A stretch of DNA of 64,000 nucleotides, from positions 1 to 64,000 of the forward strand of contig NZ_FMYK01000005.1 in assembly GCF_900096915.1 (NCBI RefSeq), in the 5' to 3' direction. A program made the position numbers and the translations under genes. Below the pieces are notes generated by a model. That model did no database searches and was not told the origin of the DNA. It worked only from the letters and a program-made list of their open reading frames with translations. Positions 25,320 to 34,574 of this stretch are shown one piece after another. How positions within the stretch are numbered: the first letter of the stretch is position 1; each line of letters starts with the position of its first letter. Source of the DNA: Acinetobacter marinus (lineage in GTDB: Bacteria > Pseudomonadota > Gammaproteobacteria > Pseudomonadales > Moraxellaceae).

Positions 25320-27356
25320 ATGAGCAAGATGATGCCTTTAAGCCCTGCGACTTTGCCTTTACCACAATTTAGTCAAATCAATATTCAACAATTAAAACAA
25401 GACATTCTCGACTTGATTCAACGTGGTTTGAACCTGCTTGCGCAAGTGCAAACACCACAGGATTTTCAGCACAGTTTACACACCGTCCAACAATTTGATG
25501 AATTTGAAAATCAATTTAGTGAATTATTTGGTGTGCTGTCACATCTTAATGCAGTGATGAATACGCCTGAACTGCGTGAAGTGTATCAATCGCTCTTGCC
25601 TGAGATTAGTAACTTTTATACCCAAGCAGGGCAAAACGAAGCGCTGTATCAAACTTACCAATTCATCGCTGATCAAGTCGAATTTGCCAACTTGCGTCCT
25701 GCACTACAAAGCGCAATACAACATGCCATCAAAGATTTTAAACTCTCTGGTGTGGCACTGCCACCTGAGAAAAAAGCGATTTATGCGGAAAATGTCGCAC
25801 GTTTATCTCAGCTGTCATCGGACTTTTCCAATCATGTGCTCGATGCCACGCAAGCATATCATTTGCAACTTGATGATGCACAGCTCAAAGGCATTCCTAC
25901 CAGTAGCCAAGCGCTACTACGCCAGTACGGTGAACAAAAAGGCTTAGATCAAGCGGTCGCAACCTTAGACATTCCAGCCTATCTCGCCATCATGACCTAT
26001 GCCGATGATCGTGAACTGCGCAAGACCATTTATCACGCCTATACCACACGGGCCTCAGAGCTTGGTGGCCATCCTGAATTTGACAATAGCGCCATCATGC
26101 AAGAGATTTTGGCGCTACGTGAATCACAAGCACAGTTACTTGGATTTGCCAATTATGCCGAATTGTCTTTGGCGAAAAAAATGGCACCAAGCGTAGAAAA
26201 AGTCCGTGAATTTCTAATTGATCTTGCCGACAAAGCCAAAGCGCCTGCTAAGCAAGAACTGGCGGAAATCAAAGCCTTTGCCGAAAAGGATGGCATCACA
26301 GAACTTCAAGCATGGGACACGGCGTATTATGCGGAGAAAATTAAACAGCAAAACTTTAATCTGTCACAAGAAGCCTTAAAGCCGTATTTCCCAATTCAAA
26401 AAGTAGTCAATGGTTTATTCCAAATCGCTGAAAAACTCTATGCGGTGAACATCGTTGAGAAGCAAGCCGACTTTTGGCATCCCGACGCTAAATATTACGA
26501 AGTGGAAGAACATGGTCAAGTGATTGGTGGATTCTACTTTGACTTGTATGCTCGTGAAAATAAACGTGGCGGTGCGTGGATGAGTGGCTTCCGTTCTAAA
26601 GTCAGAGATCAGCAACTCGATCAAAAACCTGTGGCGTTTATGGTGTGTAACTTTGCACCACCTGTTGGTGATCAGCCTGCACAGCTCACCCATGATGAAA
26701 TCACCACTTTATTCCATGAGTTTGGGCATGGTTTGCACCATATCTTGACTGAAGCCGATCATATTGGTGTGGCAGGTACGCACGCCGTGGCGTGGGATGC
26801 GGTGGAACTGCCAAGTCAGTTTATGGAATTTTGGGCGTGGGAAGAACAAGGTTTAGACTTGATCAGTGCGCATATCGACTCAGGTCAACCACTGGAAAAA
26901 TCACTTTTACAGGCATTATTTGCCGCACGTTTCTTCCAGACAGGCATGCAGACCTTAAGACAAGTCGAATTTGCCTTGTTTGATTTGGATATTCATGCGC
27001 ACAGCCCTGCACCAACAACAGCACAGATTCAGCAGATTTTGGATGAGGTGCGGAGTCAAGTTGCGGTACTCAAAACACCAAGTGACAACCGTTTCCAACA
27101 CAGCTTTAGCCATATCTTTGCAGGCGGTTATGCGGCGGGTTACTACTCGTACAAATGGGCGGAAGTGCTTGCCAGTGATGCGTTTGATCGCTTTGAGCAA
27201 GAAGGGATTTTTAATGTGGAAACAGGTCAAGCCTTTCGCAAAGCGATTCTCGCTGTCGGTGGGCAAGTTGAAGCCTTACAAGCCTTCACCGACTTCCGTG
27301 GTCGTGAACCAAGCATAGATGCCTTACTGCGTCATAATGGCTGGACTGCCGCTTAA
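25320..27356 (+). CDS. prlC: Oligopeptidase A (M3 family metallopeptidase)
   Basis: A 678-residue cytoplasmic zinc peptidase that degrades signal-peptide remnants and other oligopeptides. The zinc site HEFGHGLHH is at about 466-474 and the third ligand glutamate follows in DAVELPSQFMEFW. The length fits oligopeptidase A (about 680). The start has no clear ribosome binding site; ATG codons at 25329 and 25332 are alternatives. A YheV-type gene follows. Confidence 0.92.
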   Translation: MSKMMPLSPATLPLPQFSQINIQQLKQDILDLIQRGLNLLAQVQTPQDFQHSLHTVQQFDEFENQFSELFGVLSHLNAVMNTPELREVYQSLLPEISNFYTQAGQNEALYQTYQFIADQVEFANLRPALQSAIQHAIKDFKLSGVALPPEKKAIYAENVARLSQLSSDFSNHVLDATQAYHLQLDDAQLKGIPTSSQALLRQYGEQKGLDQAVATLDIPAYLAIMTYADDRELRKTIYHAYTTRASELGGHPEFDNSAIMQEILALRESQAQLLGFANYAELSLAKKMAPSVEKVREFLIDLADKAKAPAKQELAEIKAFAEKDGITELQAWDTAYYAEKIKQQNFNLSQEALKPYFPIQKVVNGLFQIAEKLYAVNIVEKQADFWHPDAKYYEVEEHGQVIGGFYFDLYARENKRGGAWMSGFRSKVRDQQLDQKPVAFMVCNFAPPVGDQPAQLTHDEITTLFHEFGHGLHHILTEADHIGVAGTHAVAWDAVELPSQFMEFWAWEEQGLDLISAHIDSGQPLEKSLLQALFAARFFQTGMQTLRQVEFALFDLDIHAHSPAPTTAQIQQILDEVRSQVAVLKTPSDNRFQHSFSHIFAGGYAAGYYSYKWAEVLASDAFDRFEQEGIFNVETGQAFRKAILAVGGQVEALQAFTDFRGREPSIDALLRHNGWTAA

Positions 27357-27506
27357 TTTCGCTGTTGGTGCTGTGTCATTGCCACACTATTTAAATATTT
27401 TGAAAGATTGGACGAGGTGAGGTGAATTCGCTACACTTAACCTTGATCCAGTGATTGCAAAGCATGTCATTGTGAAAATCAATTGTAAAAGTCATAGGTT
27501 GTGTTC

Positions 27507-27713
27507 ATGAAACGACGTTTTATCGCAGGGGCGAAATGCCCAAAATGTCAGGCACAGGATCGTGTCGTCATGATCACCAGCGATGATGATGAATGGATCG
27601 AATGTATCGAATGCGACTATACAGAGCAACGCCCGAGCGAAGACAGCTACGTTGCACCTGAAGCGCCTGACGATATTGGGGTAATACAATTTAAACCACG
27701 GCAACGCCAATAA
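27507..27713 (+). CDS. YheV-family zinc-ribbon protein (DUF2387)
   Basis: A 68-residue protein starting MKRRFIAGAKCPKCQAQD, the same opening as E. coli YheV. Four cysteines (11, 14, 33, 36) form a predicted zinc ribbon, followed by an acidic tail. The function of the family is unknown. It lies 150 bases after prlC and 28 bases before a membrane-anchored coiled-coil gene. The ATG at 27507 was preferred over a GTG two codons earlier. Confidence 0.85.
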   Translation: MKRRFIAGAKCPKCQAQDRVVMITSDDDEWIECIECDYTEQRPSEDSYVAPEAPDDIGVIQFKPRQRQ

Positions 27714-27741
27714 ATTTAATAAAAGTAATAGGTTTCAACGC

Positions 27742-28221
27742 ATGTCGAGTGAACAATCAAATAAAAACTTATGGATCATCATCACTGTGATCTGCATCGT
27801 GGTGCTTGCCATTGGCGCCTATGTTGCCTTACAAGATAATCAGCCAAGTAATGAGCTCAATCCAGAAACATCGGCGACAACCCGCCCACTGAATGAGCAC
27901 GGGCTCAGCGAGGAGCAGATGACTGAAATTGCCCAGCAATCCACCGCACAAACTGAGCAAATGCAAGAGAACAGCCAAGACTTTGCTGAGCTAGTCGATG
28001 AGTCTTTGCTTGAACAGCCGATCGCTGAAGACCAAGCGCTGAAAAAAGATGAAATCGCGCAACTGGAAGAGGTGCAAAAACAGCTCGGTGAACAAAAAGA
28101 TTTACTTGAGCAACAGCACCAAGATGCCGACAAATTGCTTGAATTGAAAGAACAACAGCTTGCCGAACTCGAAGCACAGCTAAAAAGCAATCATCCGCCA
28201 GCGCAGACGACTGCCCAATAA
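27742..28221 (+). CDS. Membrane-anchored coiled-coil protein of unknown function
   Basis: A 159-residue protein with a short cytoplasmic start, one membrane helix (LWIIITVICIVVLAIGAYVAL, about 10-30), a Gln/Glu-rich linker and a strongly predicted coiled coil (about 95-150, KDEIAQLEEVQKQLGEQKD onward). I do not recognise it. It may be co-transcribed with the YheV-type gene 28 bases upstream. Confidence 0.7.
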   Translation: MSSEQSNKNLWIIITVICIVVLAIGAYVALQDNQPSNELNPETSATTRPLNEHGLSEEQMTEIAQQSTAQTEQMQENSQDFAELVDESLLEQPIAEDQALKKDEIAQLEEVQKQLGEQKDLLEQQHQDADKLLELKEQQLAELEAQLKSNHPPAQTTAQ

Positions 28222-28330
28222 CCAGCATTCGATGTTGAGATCGTTTTTATCTCTGCTGAATCCTGATCGCATTCGATAGTATAAATCGTGAATTTCGGTA
28301 CAATAGCGCTTATTGTGCCGATTTTTCTTT

Positions 28331-29209
28331 ATGCACGACAGCAACGCTCATATCCGTACCGCATTACTCTTATTGACCCTTTCCGCCCTGCTTTTCTCTG
28401 GCATGGGGGTGCTCATTCGTTTTGCCTCGCAAACCGTGGATAATGCCACCATCGTATTTTTCCGTAATGCTGTGGGACTGCTCTTTATCTTGCCACTGGT
28501 GCTTCGTTCAGGCATACACAATCTCAAAACGCAAAAGCTCTGGATGCACACTTGGCGAGCGGTGATCGGACTGACAGCGATGTATGGCTTTTTCTACGCC
28601 ATTGCTCATATGAAATTGTCCAATGCCATGGTATTTACCTATTCCTCACCGATTTTTATTCCGTTGATTGCTTGGCTATTTTTAAAAGAGCGTATCACGA
28701 CATGGATGCTGTGGACGTCACTGCTCGGCATGGTCGGTGTGCTTTTTGTGGCGAAACCCGATAGCGGTTTGTTTAATCAATTATCAGCGATTGGTATCAT
28801 GGCGAGCTTTTGTGCAGCGATGGCATTTGTCACAGTCCGTGCCTTGACCAATACCGAACCGCCTGTGCGGATTGTGTTTTATTTTTGCCTGATTGCGACC
28901 ATCATTTCTGCGCTGCCGATGTTTTGGCATTGGCGAGTGTTTAGTCCGACCGAGCTGTTTTATTTATGCGGTGCAGGGATTTTGGCAACGGCAAGCCAAC
29001 TGTGCATGTCACATGCCTACAAGCTCGCACCTGCGGGTCAGATTGGACCTGCCAATTATTTGGCGATTATTTTTGCGGGAATGTGGGCGGCGATGCTGTG
29101 GCAAGAATATCCTGATGGATTGAACCTGATTGGTTTTAGTTTGATTTTAATGGCATTATTAATGTGTTCTCCGCAGATCCAGCGCAAAATCGAACGCTTA
29201 TGGACGTAG
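28331..29209 (+). CDS. EamA-family (DMT) permease
   Basis: A 292-residue protein with ten membrane helices in two EamA repeats; GMGVLIRFASQTVDNATIVFFRN and AYKLAPAGQIGPANYLAIIFAGMWAA are typical of RhaT/YdcZ-like drug/metabolite exporters. Substrate unknown. The ATG at 28331 was chosen over an upstream TTG at 28313. Confidence 0.85.
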   Translation: MHDSNAHIRTALLLLTLSALLFSGMGVLIRFASQTVDNATIVFFRNAVGLLFILPLVLRSGIHNLKTQKLWMHTWRAVIGLTAMYGFFYAIAHMKLSNAMVFTYSSPIFIPLIAWLFLKERITTWMLWTSLLGMVGVLFVAKPDSGLFNQLSAIGIMASFCAAMAFVTVRALTNTEPPVRIVFYFCLIATIISALPMFWHWRVFSPTELFYLCGAGILATASQLCMSHAYKLAPAGQIGPANYLAIIFAGMWAAMLWQEYPDGLNLIGFSLILMALLMCSPQIQRKIERLWT

Positions 29210-29240
29210 TTGTTCTACGATTTTCAGTAAAATTGGATGC

Positions 29241-29270
29241 AAAAAAATAAGCACCCGAAGATGCTTATTG
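29241..29270 (-). terminator. Terminator of the TRAP permease gene
   Basis: On the minus strand AATAAGCATC and GGTGCTTATT form a 10-bp stem (one T-G pair) with a stable TTCG tetraloop, followed by seven T residues. Confidence 0.88.
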
Positions 29271-29284
29271 TTGACGCATTTGAA

Positions 29285-31465
29285 TTATTGATACCAGCCA
29301 AATAATTTCAACAGATATGGCATAAAGGTCACGATCAACATCGCAGGGAACATCACCATCAGTGGCAACAGCCAGCGCTCAAAGCGATAATAGAATGACA
29401 TGTGACGTACCTCAGCATCGGCTTCGGCGACCTCTGCATCTCCGATCGACTGCCGTGCCAATAGCTGATTCAGTGCCACAGGTGGCGAAACATAACCGAG
29501 CTCAAAGCTAATCAAGGCAATCATCCAGAAGTGAATCGGATGAATTCCATATTGATATGCCACAGGCGCAACCGTTGCCGAGATCAAAATCACCGCACCG
29601 AATGGATCCATCACCATGCCAACAAAGACCATCAAGATCGCTAGCATGGTCAGTGCCATTAAAATACTATTTAAATCGGTTGGCATCATTTCCATGATTT
29701 TTATCATTTCTAAATAGCCACCCACGCTTACCGACAGTGCCATGAGTATTACTAACGCACCAATATGCCCAATGGTCTCAAAGGTCGCAAAACTGACCGA
29801 TTTAAAGAAACCAATATTTTCACGCGGCTCATGTGTCGGTGCATTGGCATGCTCATAGTCTTGTAAAGACTCATCCCAATGCCCTGTTGCAGGTTGAGGC
29901 TCAGGTGCTTTGCGCAGTGAGTCAAACAGCACCATTGCCAATAGAATAATCGGCATGATCACTTGTGCAGTAAATTCATTCAGATTGGTGTCCAAGGCAA
30001 ACTTATAAAATGCCCAAACTGCAATCGCAATCACGATATATGGCGACACAGGTACCAAGGCTTTGGCAGAGTTTGGAAAAGCCACCGCAGGCGAAGCGAT
30101 ACGGAATTTCTCTTTGGCGAGGATCAAAGAAATAATCAAAAACAAAGTTGAAGTGAGGACAAAAACCCAAACGCCATAATGATAAAGTTCATCAGATTTC
30201 ACTTGCTTATTTAAAGAAGCAATCACTACGATCAGCAAACACGGACGTAACACCACGCCCAGTGAGCCTGACATTGCCGCTGCGGCAATCGCATATTGAC
30301 GGCGACCACCCGCATTCCACACTTCACGGTAGATGATCGCACCTGCAGCAATCACGAAAATGCCCGATGCGCCTGTATAAGCTGTTGGCAAAGCTGCTGC
30401 CAAGAGAATCAACCACGTCAATGTCTCAGGGGCAAAGTTCCACGGACGCAAAATATTGAGAAATAAATCGACCACTCGAGTACGCTTGAGCAGCATCCCT
30501 ACCCAAATGAAGAGTGATAAACTCAAAAAGATACTTGAAAACTCGATGAGCTTTAAAAGTCGAATAGCCTGCCCCATTGGATAATTCATAAAAAAGGTAA
30601 ATACAATACCTGTAAGAATTGCCATGTAAGCATAGAGTGGCACACTTAAGAAAGCTAAACCAATCCGACCACCTCCAGTTGCAGATGTTGGTGGTCGAAT
30701 GAGCTTGACTAGGCTAATCAAAGTAAGAAGCCCAAATAGAGCAAACCAGATTAAGTAAATAATGTTCAGACCAGTTTCAATTTCTAGACCCGAATTCAAT
30801 TCTGATCGATATTGGAAATATGTTGCACTCAACAAGAATGCATTACCGATCACCATAGCCACACCATAAACTTTATAGTCTAGTTTCGTGCTCGGTGCTC
30901 TTAGTCCAATATGGTGAATATTCAATGTTGCAACAACAGATGAAATCGCAAACATCAACATTAAAACGATTGAAGCGTGATCTGTTCCGAATTTAACGAT
31001 CCATGAGAAGCCCGTTTCAAACGCCCGATAGGTGCGCACGCTTGGATGTGCATCCATATGTTGCAAAGTGCGATCATAAAATTGATGCTTTTCTTCACAA
31101 GACTGCTGTCCTGCGAGTATCGATTCACGCACCTCTTCTTCAGATGCCACACCAAAGAAGTCCGCAAACTCATCATTTTTGTTTTCTGCCATCTGCCGTT
31201 GTACCGCAGCATCTACATCGATATTGCGTTCACAGCTTGGCTGTTGTGGCTCTGCCCGTAGAAATGAATATTGCATTCCCGTATCAGGATCGCCATAGAG
31301 CTGTTCACCGACTCGGAGTAATTGACCGTGGATCATCTCCCCCGTGCCAATAATCAAAGTCAGTAACAATAAGAAAAAGATCGCAATGGTCGATAACCAT
31401 TCAAAGCCATTGCGAGGCTTACCTGGATCATCTTTGTGCGCATCGTGCGAATGATTGTCTTGCAT
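29285..31465 (-). CDS. TRAP transporter permease, fused small and large subunits (DctQM type)
   Basis: A 726-residue inner-membrane protein. The C-terminal two thirds resemble DctM-type large TRAP subunits (ALPTAYTGASGIFVIAAGAI, MVMDPFGAVILISATVAPVA, FELGYVSPPVALNQLLAR). The N-terminal part supplies extra helices expected of a DctQ subunit and contains a soluble insert of about 100 residues with two cysteines between the first and second helix. TRAP transporters take up organic acids using an ion gradient and a periplasmic binding protein. No binding-protein gene is adjacent; the AdeT-like protein at 7889-8878 is a candidate partner (inference). A strong terminator follows. Confidence 0.8.
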   Translation of the reverse strand: MQDNHSHDAHKDDPGKPRNGFEWLSTIAIFFLLLLTLIIGTGEMIHGQLLRVGEQLYGDPDTGMQYSFLRAEPQQPSCERNIDVDAAVQRQMAENKNDEFADFFGVASEEEVRESILAGQQSCEEKHQFYDRTLQHMDAHPSVRTYRAFETGFSWIVKFGTDHASIVLMLMFAISSVVATLNIHHIGLRAPSTKLDYKVYGVAMVIGNAFLLSATYFQYRSELNSGLEIETGLNIIYLIWFALFGLLTLISLVKLIRPPTSATGGGRIGLAFLSVPLYAYMAILTGIVFTFFMNYPMGQAIRLLKLIEFSSIFLSLSLFIWVGMLLKRTRVVDLFLNILRPWNFAPETLTWLILLAAALPTAYTGASGIFVIAAGAIIYREVWNAGGRRQYAIAAAAMSGSLGVVLRPCLLIVVIASLNKQVKSDELYHYGVWVFVLTSTLFLIISLILAKEKFRIASPAVAFPNSAKALVPVSPYIVIAIAVWAFYKFALDTNLNEFTAQVIMPIILLAMVLFDSLRKAPEPQPATGHWDESLQDYEHANAPTHEPRENIGFFKSVSFATFETIGHIGALVILMALSVSVGGYLEMIKIMEMMPTDLNSILMALTMLAILMVFVGMVMDPFGAVILISATVAPVAYQYGIHPIHFWMIALISFELGYVSPPVALNQLLARQSIGDAEVAEADAEVRHMSFYYRFERWLLPLMVMFPAMLIVTFMPYLLKLFGWYQ

Positions 31466-31675
31466 AAGTGTCCTACTATTGCAAAAGTCAGTCGTAGGAC
31501 ATCATCCCTACGCTGAGCATGTGCTTGTTGTTTTTTACTTCCATTCGATGCTTATCCCAGCATCAATCTTCCCAGTACATGCTAATCTGCATGAGTTTTT
31601 AGAGCTTGAACATTGTCATTTTCAAATTATTTCAGTTATTTGAGTCAATCCGAGCCACAGTGGCACTGCGACACA

Positions 31676-32284
31676 CTATTTTGGTTTTTGAAAGGTATAA
31701 AATAAAGCCAGCGCCCATTTTGGACACAGTTTATTCCAGACCAATATCAGCGCAAGTACCAACAAACTCATCAACACACCCAACTGATGTGCCTCGATTA
31801 AAATCGGACTCCCAATCATGCGCATCGTTGCCGACAGCTCGCCAACCGTCGCTTCCCAAAGCAATTTCGCCGTCAAACCCAATAATATTAAGCCAGCGAA
31901 CCAGCGCTCACGGGTAAATCGTAACGATAATAAAGCGGCAACCGCATACAAACCGTGCAACACCCCAGAAAATCCAACATACGCCTCAATCTGAGGAAAG
32001 CCATAATAAAATGCCAAACTGATCAAAATCGGCACAACCACGATCATCAGTAGCAATACACGGGCTCGAATATGATGAAAAATAAAAGGAAAACAAATAA
32101 ACGCAATCATATTCAGCAAATAATGCATCCAACCCACATGCACCCAATGCGCTGTCAAAAAGCGCCAAGGCTGACTCGGCATCAACTCACGAAAATAAAT
32201 AAACAGATCAGGCGCAAATTGTAAGACCGCACTCAGTGCTGCACTGAGTGTAATCAATATCAATTTGCCCTGTTCTCGTTTCAT
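31676..32284 (-). CDS. Rhombosortase-like rhomboid protease
   Basis: A 202-residue multi-pass membrane protein with the short rhomboid architecture of rhombosortases. It has RFLTAHWVHVGWMHYLLNM (His54, Asn58), the catalytic serine in GFSG (Ser106) with a following LH, and the catalytic histidine in EAHQLG (His166). Rhombosortases cut GlyGly-CTERM proteins so that they can be secreted by the type II system; in Acinetobacter the protease CpaA is such a substrate. The ATG at 32284 has AGG six bases upstream; ATGs at 32308 and 32347 are alternatives without such a site. No GlyGly-CTERM protein is in this window. Confidence 0.75.
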   Translation of the reverse strand: MKREQGKLILITLSAALSAVLQFAPDLFIYFRELMPSQPWRFLTAHWVHVGWMHYLLNMIAFICFPFIFHHIRARVLLLMIVVVPILISLAFYYGFPQIEAYVGFSGVLHGLYAVAALLSLRFTRERWFAGLILLGLTAKLLWEATVGELSATMRMIGSPILIEAHQLGVLMSLLVLALILVWNKLCPKWALALFYTFQKPK

Positions 32285-32420
32285 GCGCAACCTACTTGAA
32301 TCAGCCATTTTGCGTAAATAGATTGAATAGATATATTTAAAAATCAAAATATTAACGCAATCTTTGATTTTTTAGCATAACACAAACTGTATCGGTCTAC
32401 CTATGCCAAAACCGTGAAGA

Positions 32421-33680
32421 TTATTCTCCTGCTGGTGTGGTCGATTCGACCTCATCCGCTGCCTGTTTGACTGCTTCGGCAGCTTCAGACACTTCCTCAC
32501 TGTCTGCCTCCACTGGTTGGGATTCTATTGGTTGAGCTTCATCAGAAACGCTCGCATCTGCAACTGCATCTGAGACCGTATCCGTATTATCCGTCACTTC
32601 AGTAGTCGCCACTGCATCAGTTGAGGCATCCGCACCCATTGCATCGAATAGATCGTTACCTAAATCACCCAGACCGTCATCAGGCTGTTCATCCCAAAAT
32701 GTGGTATAGCCACCATCTGCCATACGCACCCCTGTATTTTCTGTCCAATAGCGGTCGGCAACAGCACGTACCATCAGCCCCGACATGGTATTCACCAAAC
32801 GATAGTCTGGATTGACGGCTTTGTCTTCACCGAGTGAATTGCCATAGGCACGTAATGCCTCACGAATACGAGCAGGGTCGCCACTGGCTTGAGCTGCCAC
32901 GGCGTAAAGCGCATGCGGTAGGCGTACACCTGTGCGTTCACCGATCGCCATCGAATCTCGCAAGGTCTGCTGTGGATCAGGTTTACCTTCCTCAGCACCA
33001 GGCAGTAATTGCCAAATCACTGCACGAGTCGCATTCGGTGCGCCCCAAAATTGCGTATTGTCCAAACACGCCATGCCTCGTTCGACAATCGCTGCAATAT
33101 CTTTAGGCACTTCGACTTCGCCACCAGAGTTGATGTCATTAGTCACGGCTTGTAATCCGCTCAGCATGCCAAGCAGATAGACGGTTTTATCAATGTCCTT
33201 TTTCATACTTGGGCAAGAGTCACCCAATCTGAATTTATACTTATTTTCCCAGCGCTCAGCAAAAAGCTGATAGCCTGTATATTGTCGTTTTGCTGCAATC
33301 GCAGACCAACGTTTTTGTTCGATGCGTGCATCTTGTGCCTCAGCGACATTGCCCGCTTTGGCTGCCCGTAAATAGCGTAATTCGGATTCTAAAGCCTCAC
33401 TTTCTGCACACATACCTGCTGAGGTGTAGAGTAAGACCGCCATTTTGGTGGGATCAGCGCCCATATCCTTGGTCGCCATAATGGCTGGCGTCAAGGCATT
33501 GCCCGATGCACATGCCATATCCGCATCATCCATCGCCAGAATCGGCGGGACAATATGATTTTCACTAAAACGTAGGGCAACATTCGCTCCAGACTTGATG
33601 ACATGCGAACACCCTGAGAAGGTGACCGCAGCAGTAACCGCCAGCGCCAGACCTTGGCACATTCGTTGGACCTTAAACAT
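32421..33680 (-). CDS. Lipoprotein with helical repeats, possible TRAP T-component (TatT-like)
   Basis: A 419-residue lipoprotein (lipobox FSGC, Cys24). The middle is almost entirely helical; the pattern DDADMACASGNALTPAIMA, then ADPTKMAVLLYTSAGMCAESEAL, resembles the TPR-like start of TatT proteins, the outer-membrane lipoproteins that partner with some TRAP transporters. The C-terminal 80 residues are a low-complexity acidic Ala/Glu/Val/Thr tail. The TRAP permease gene lies 1 kb downstream, with the rhombosortase between them. The TatT assignment is inference; otherwise it is an unknown lipoprotein. Confidence 0.6.
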   Translation of the reverse strand: MFKVQRMCQGLALAVTAAVTFSGCSHVIKSGANVALRFSENHIVPPILAMDDADMACASGNALTPAIMATKDMGADPTKMAVLLYTSAGMCAESEALESELRYLRAAKAGNVAEAQDARIEQKRWSAIAAKRQYTGYQLFAERWENKYKFRLGDSCPSMKKDIDKTVYLLGMLSGLQAVTNDINSGGEVEVPKDIAAIVERGMACLDNTQFWGAPNATRAVIWQLLPGAEEGKPDPQQTLRDSMAIGERTGVRLPHALYAVAAQASGDPARIREALRAYGNSLGEDKAVNPDYRLVNTMSGLMVRAVADRYWTENTGVRMADGGYTTFWDEQPDDGLGDLGNDLFDAMGADASTDAVATTEVTDNTDTVSDAVADASVSDEAQPIESQPVEADSEEVSEAAEAVKQAADEVESTTPAGE

Positions 33681-33980
33681 AAATAGACGTCCTCTATCTC
33701 AATTCATCATTATTTTTCAAATTTCCCTATGCGAACTAACATAACAAAGCCTATTTTTGTTGAAAAGACCGCTTTGTCAAAGTTCACTGGCAGTATAGTC
33801 AATTTAACGTCTAGTTCAAATATTCATCAACAATAATTTCTGTGCAAAAAGTCGCTTTTTTCTTATTTTTACTTACCAAGTTTTCATGTTAGTGCTTTGA
33901 TACTCGCTTTTTGATGTTTGCTTCTTGATGTTGCTGTTTAATGTTTCAGGTTCGTGTTTGAATTATTCAGGAGATGACGT
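33681..33980. other. Intergenic region without recognised features
   Basis: About 300 AT-rich bases. A TTGACA on the minus strand (33775-33780) could be the -35 of the lipoprotein gene at 32421-33680, but no good -10 is paired with it. Nothing else was recognised. Confidence 0.4.
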
Positions 33981-34466
33981 TTAACGGCATTGCTTTTCAA
34001 GTTGCCAATATCGTTCTTCCGCCTCGATCTGTAGCGTATCGGTCTGGCTGGCATCAACCGTTTTGGTCAGTTTGCCATGTGTATACCATTGCCATTCGCC
34101 GATCGGCTCGTACTCGCACTCATTGCAACGACTAGCTAGCGTGATTTGTTCAAGCTCTTGGTGCTGGTTAAAGTGATAACTTTTTTGAATGACGATTGGC
34201 ACACCTTCAAACTGCTCCTCGGAAAATGAATATTCGATGAATGACTTGATCTGCCCTGCATCATTGAAATAATAATGCGTGCCAACGGGCAAGGCATAGG
34301 CAGTATCAAACTTGCCTTGATAAATCACCTGTCCTTTCACATTGCGTATCAACATCAAATATGGATAGCGCAACGTGTCCAAGCGAATGTACTGCGTACT
34401 ACATGTTTGGGCAAAAGTCGTATTGTGGACGCATAAAAAAAGTAGCAACAGCATGAATTTCATCAT
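33981..34466 (-). CDS. Secreted protein of unknown function
   Basis: A 161-residue protein with a signal peptide (MMKFMLLLLFLCVHNTTFAQ) and a mature part rich in short beta-strand segments (GKFDTAYALPVGTHYYFNDAG, PIGEWQWYTHGKLTKT) resembling toxin-antidote MORN-like strands, with a CNEC cysteine pair. I do not recognise the family. The ATG at 34466 lies eight bases after AGG; a GTG three codons earlier is also open. Confidence 0.65.
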   Translation of the reverse strand: MMKFMLLLLFLCVHNTTFAQTCSTQYIRLDTLRYPYLMLIRNVKGQVIYQGKFDTAYALPVGTHYYFNDAGQIKSFIEYSFSEEQFEGVPIVIQKSYHFNQHQELEQITLASRCNECEYEPIGEWQWYTHGKLTKTVDASQTDTLQIEAEERYWQLEKQCR

Positions 34467-34574
34467 CTTGTTCACCTGCTCATTTTGTACAACTACCCAT
34501 AAAGCCCAAGATCACAGTTGAGTACGTTGTCGAAATATATAGATATTTCATTTTATCGACCATGACAATTGATT

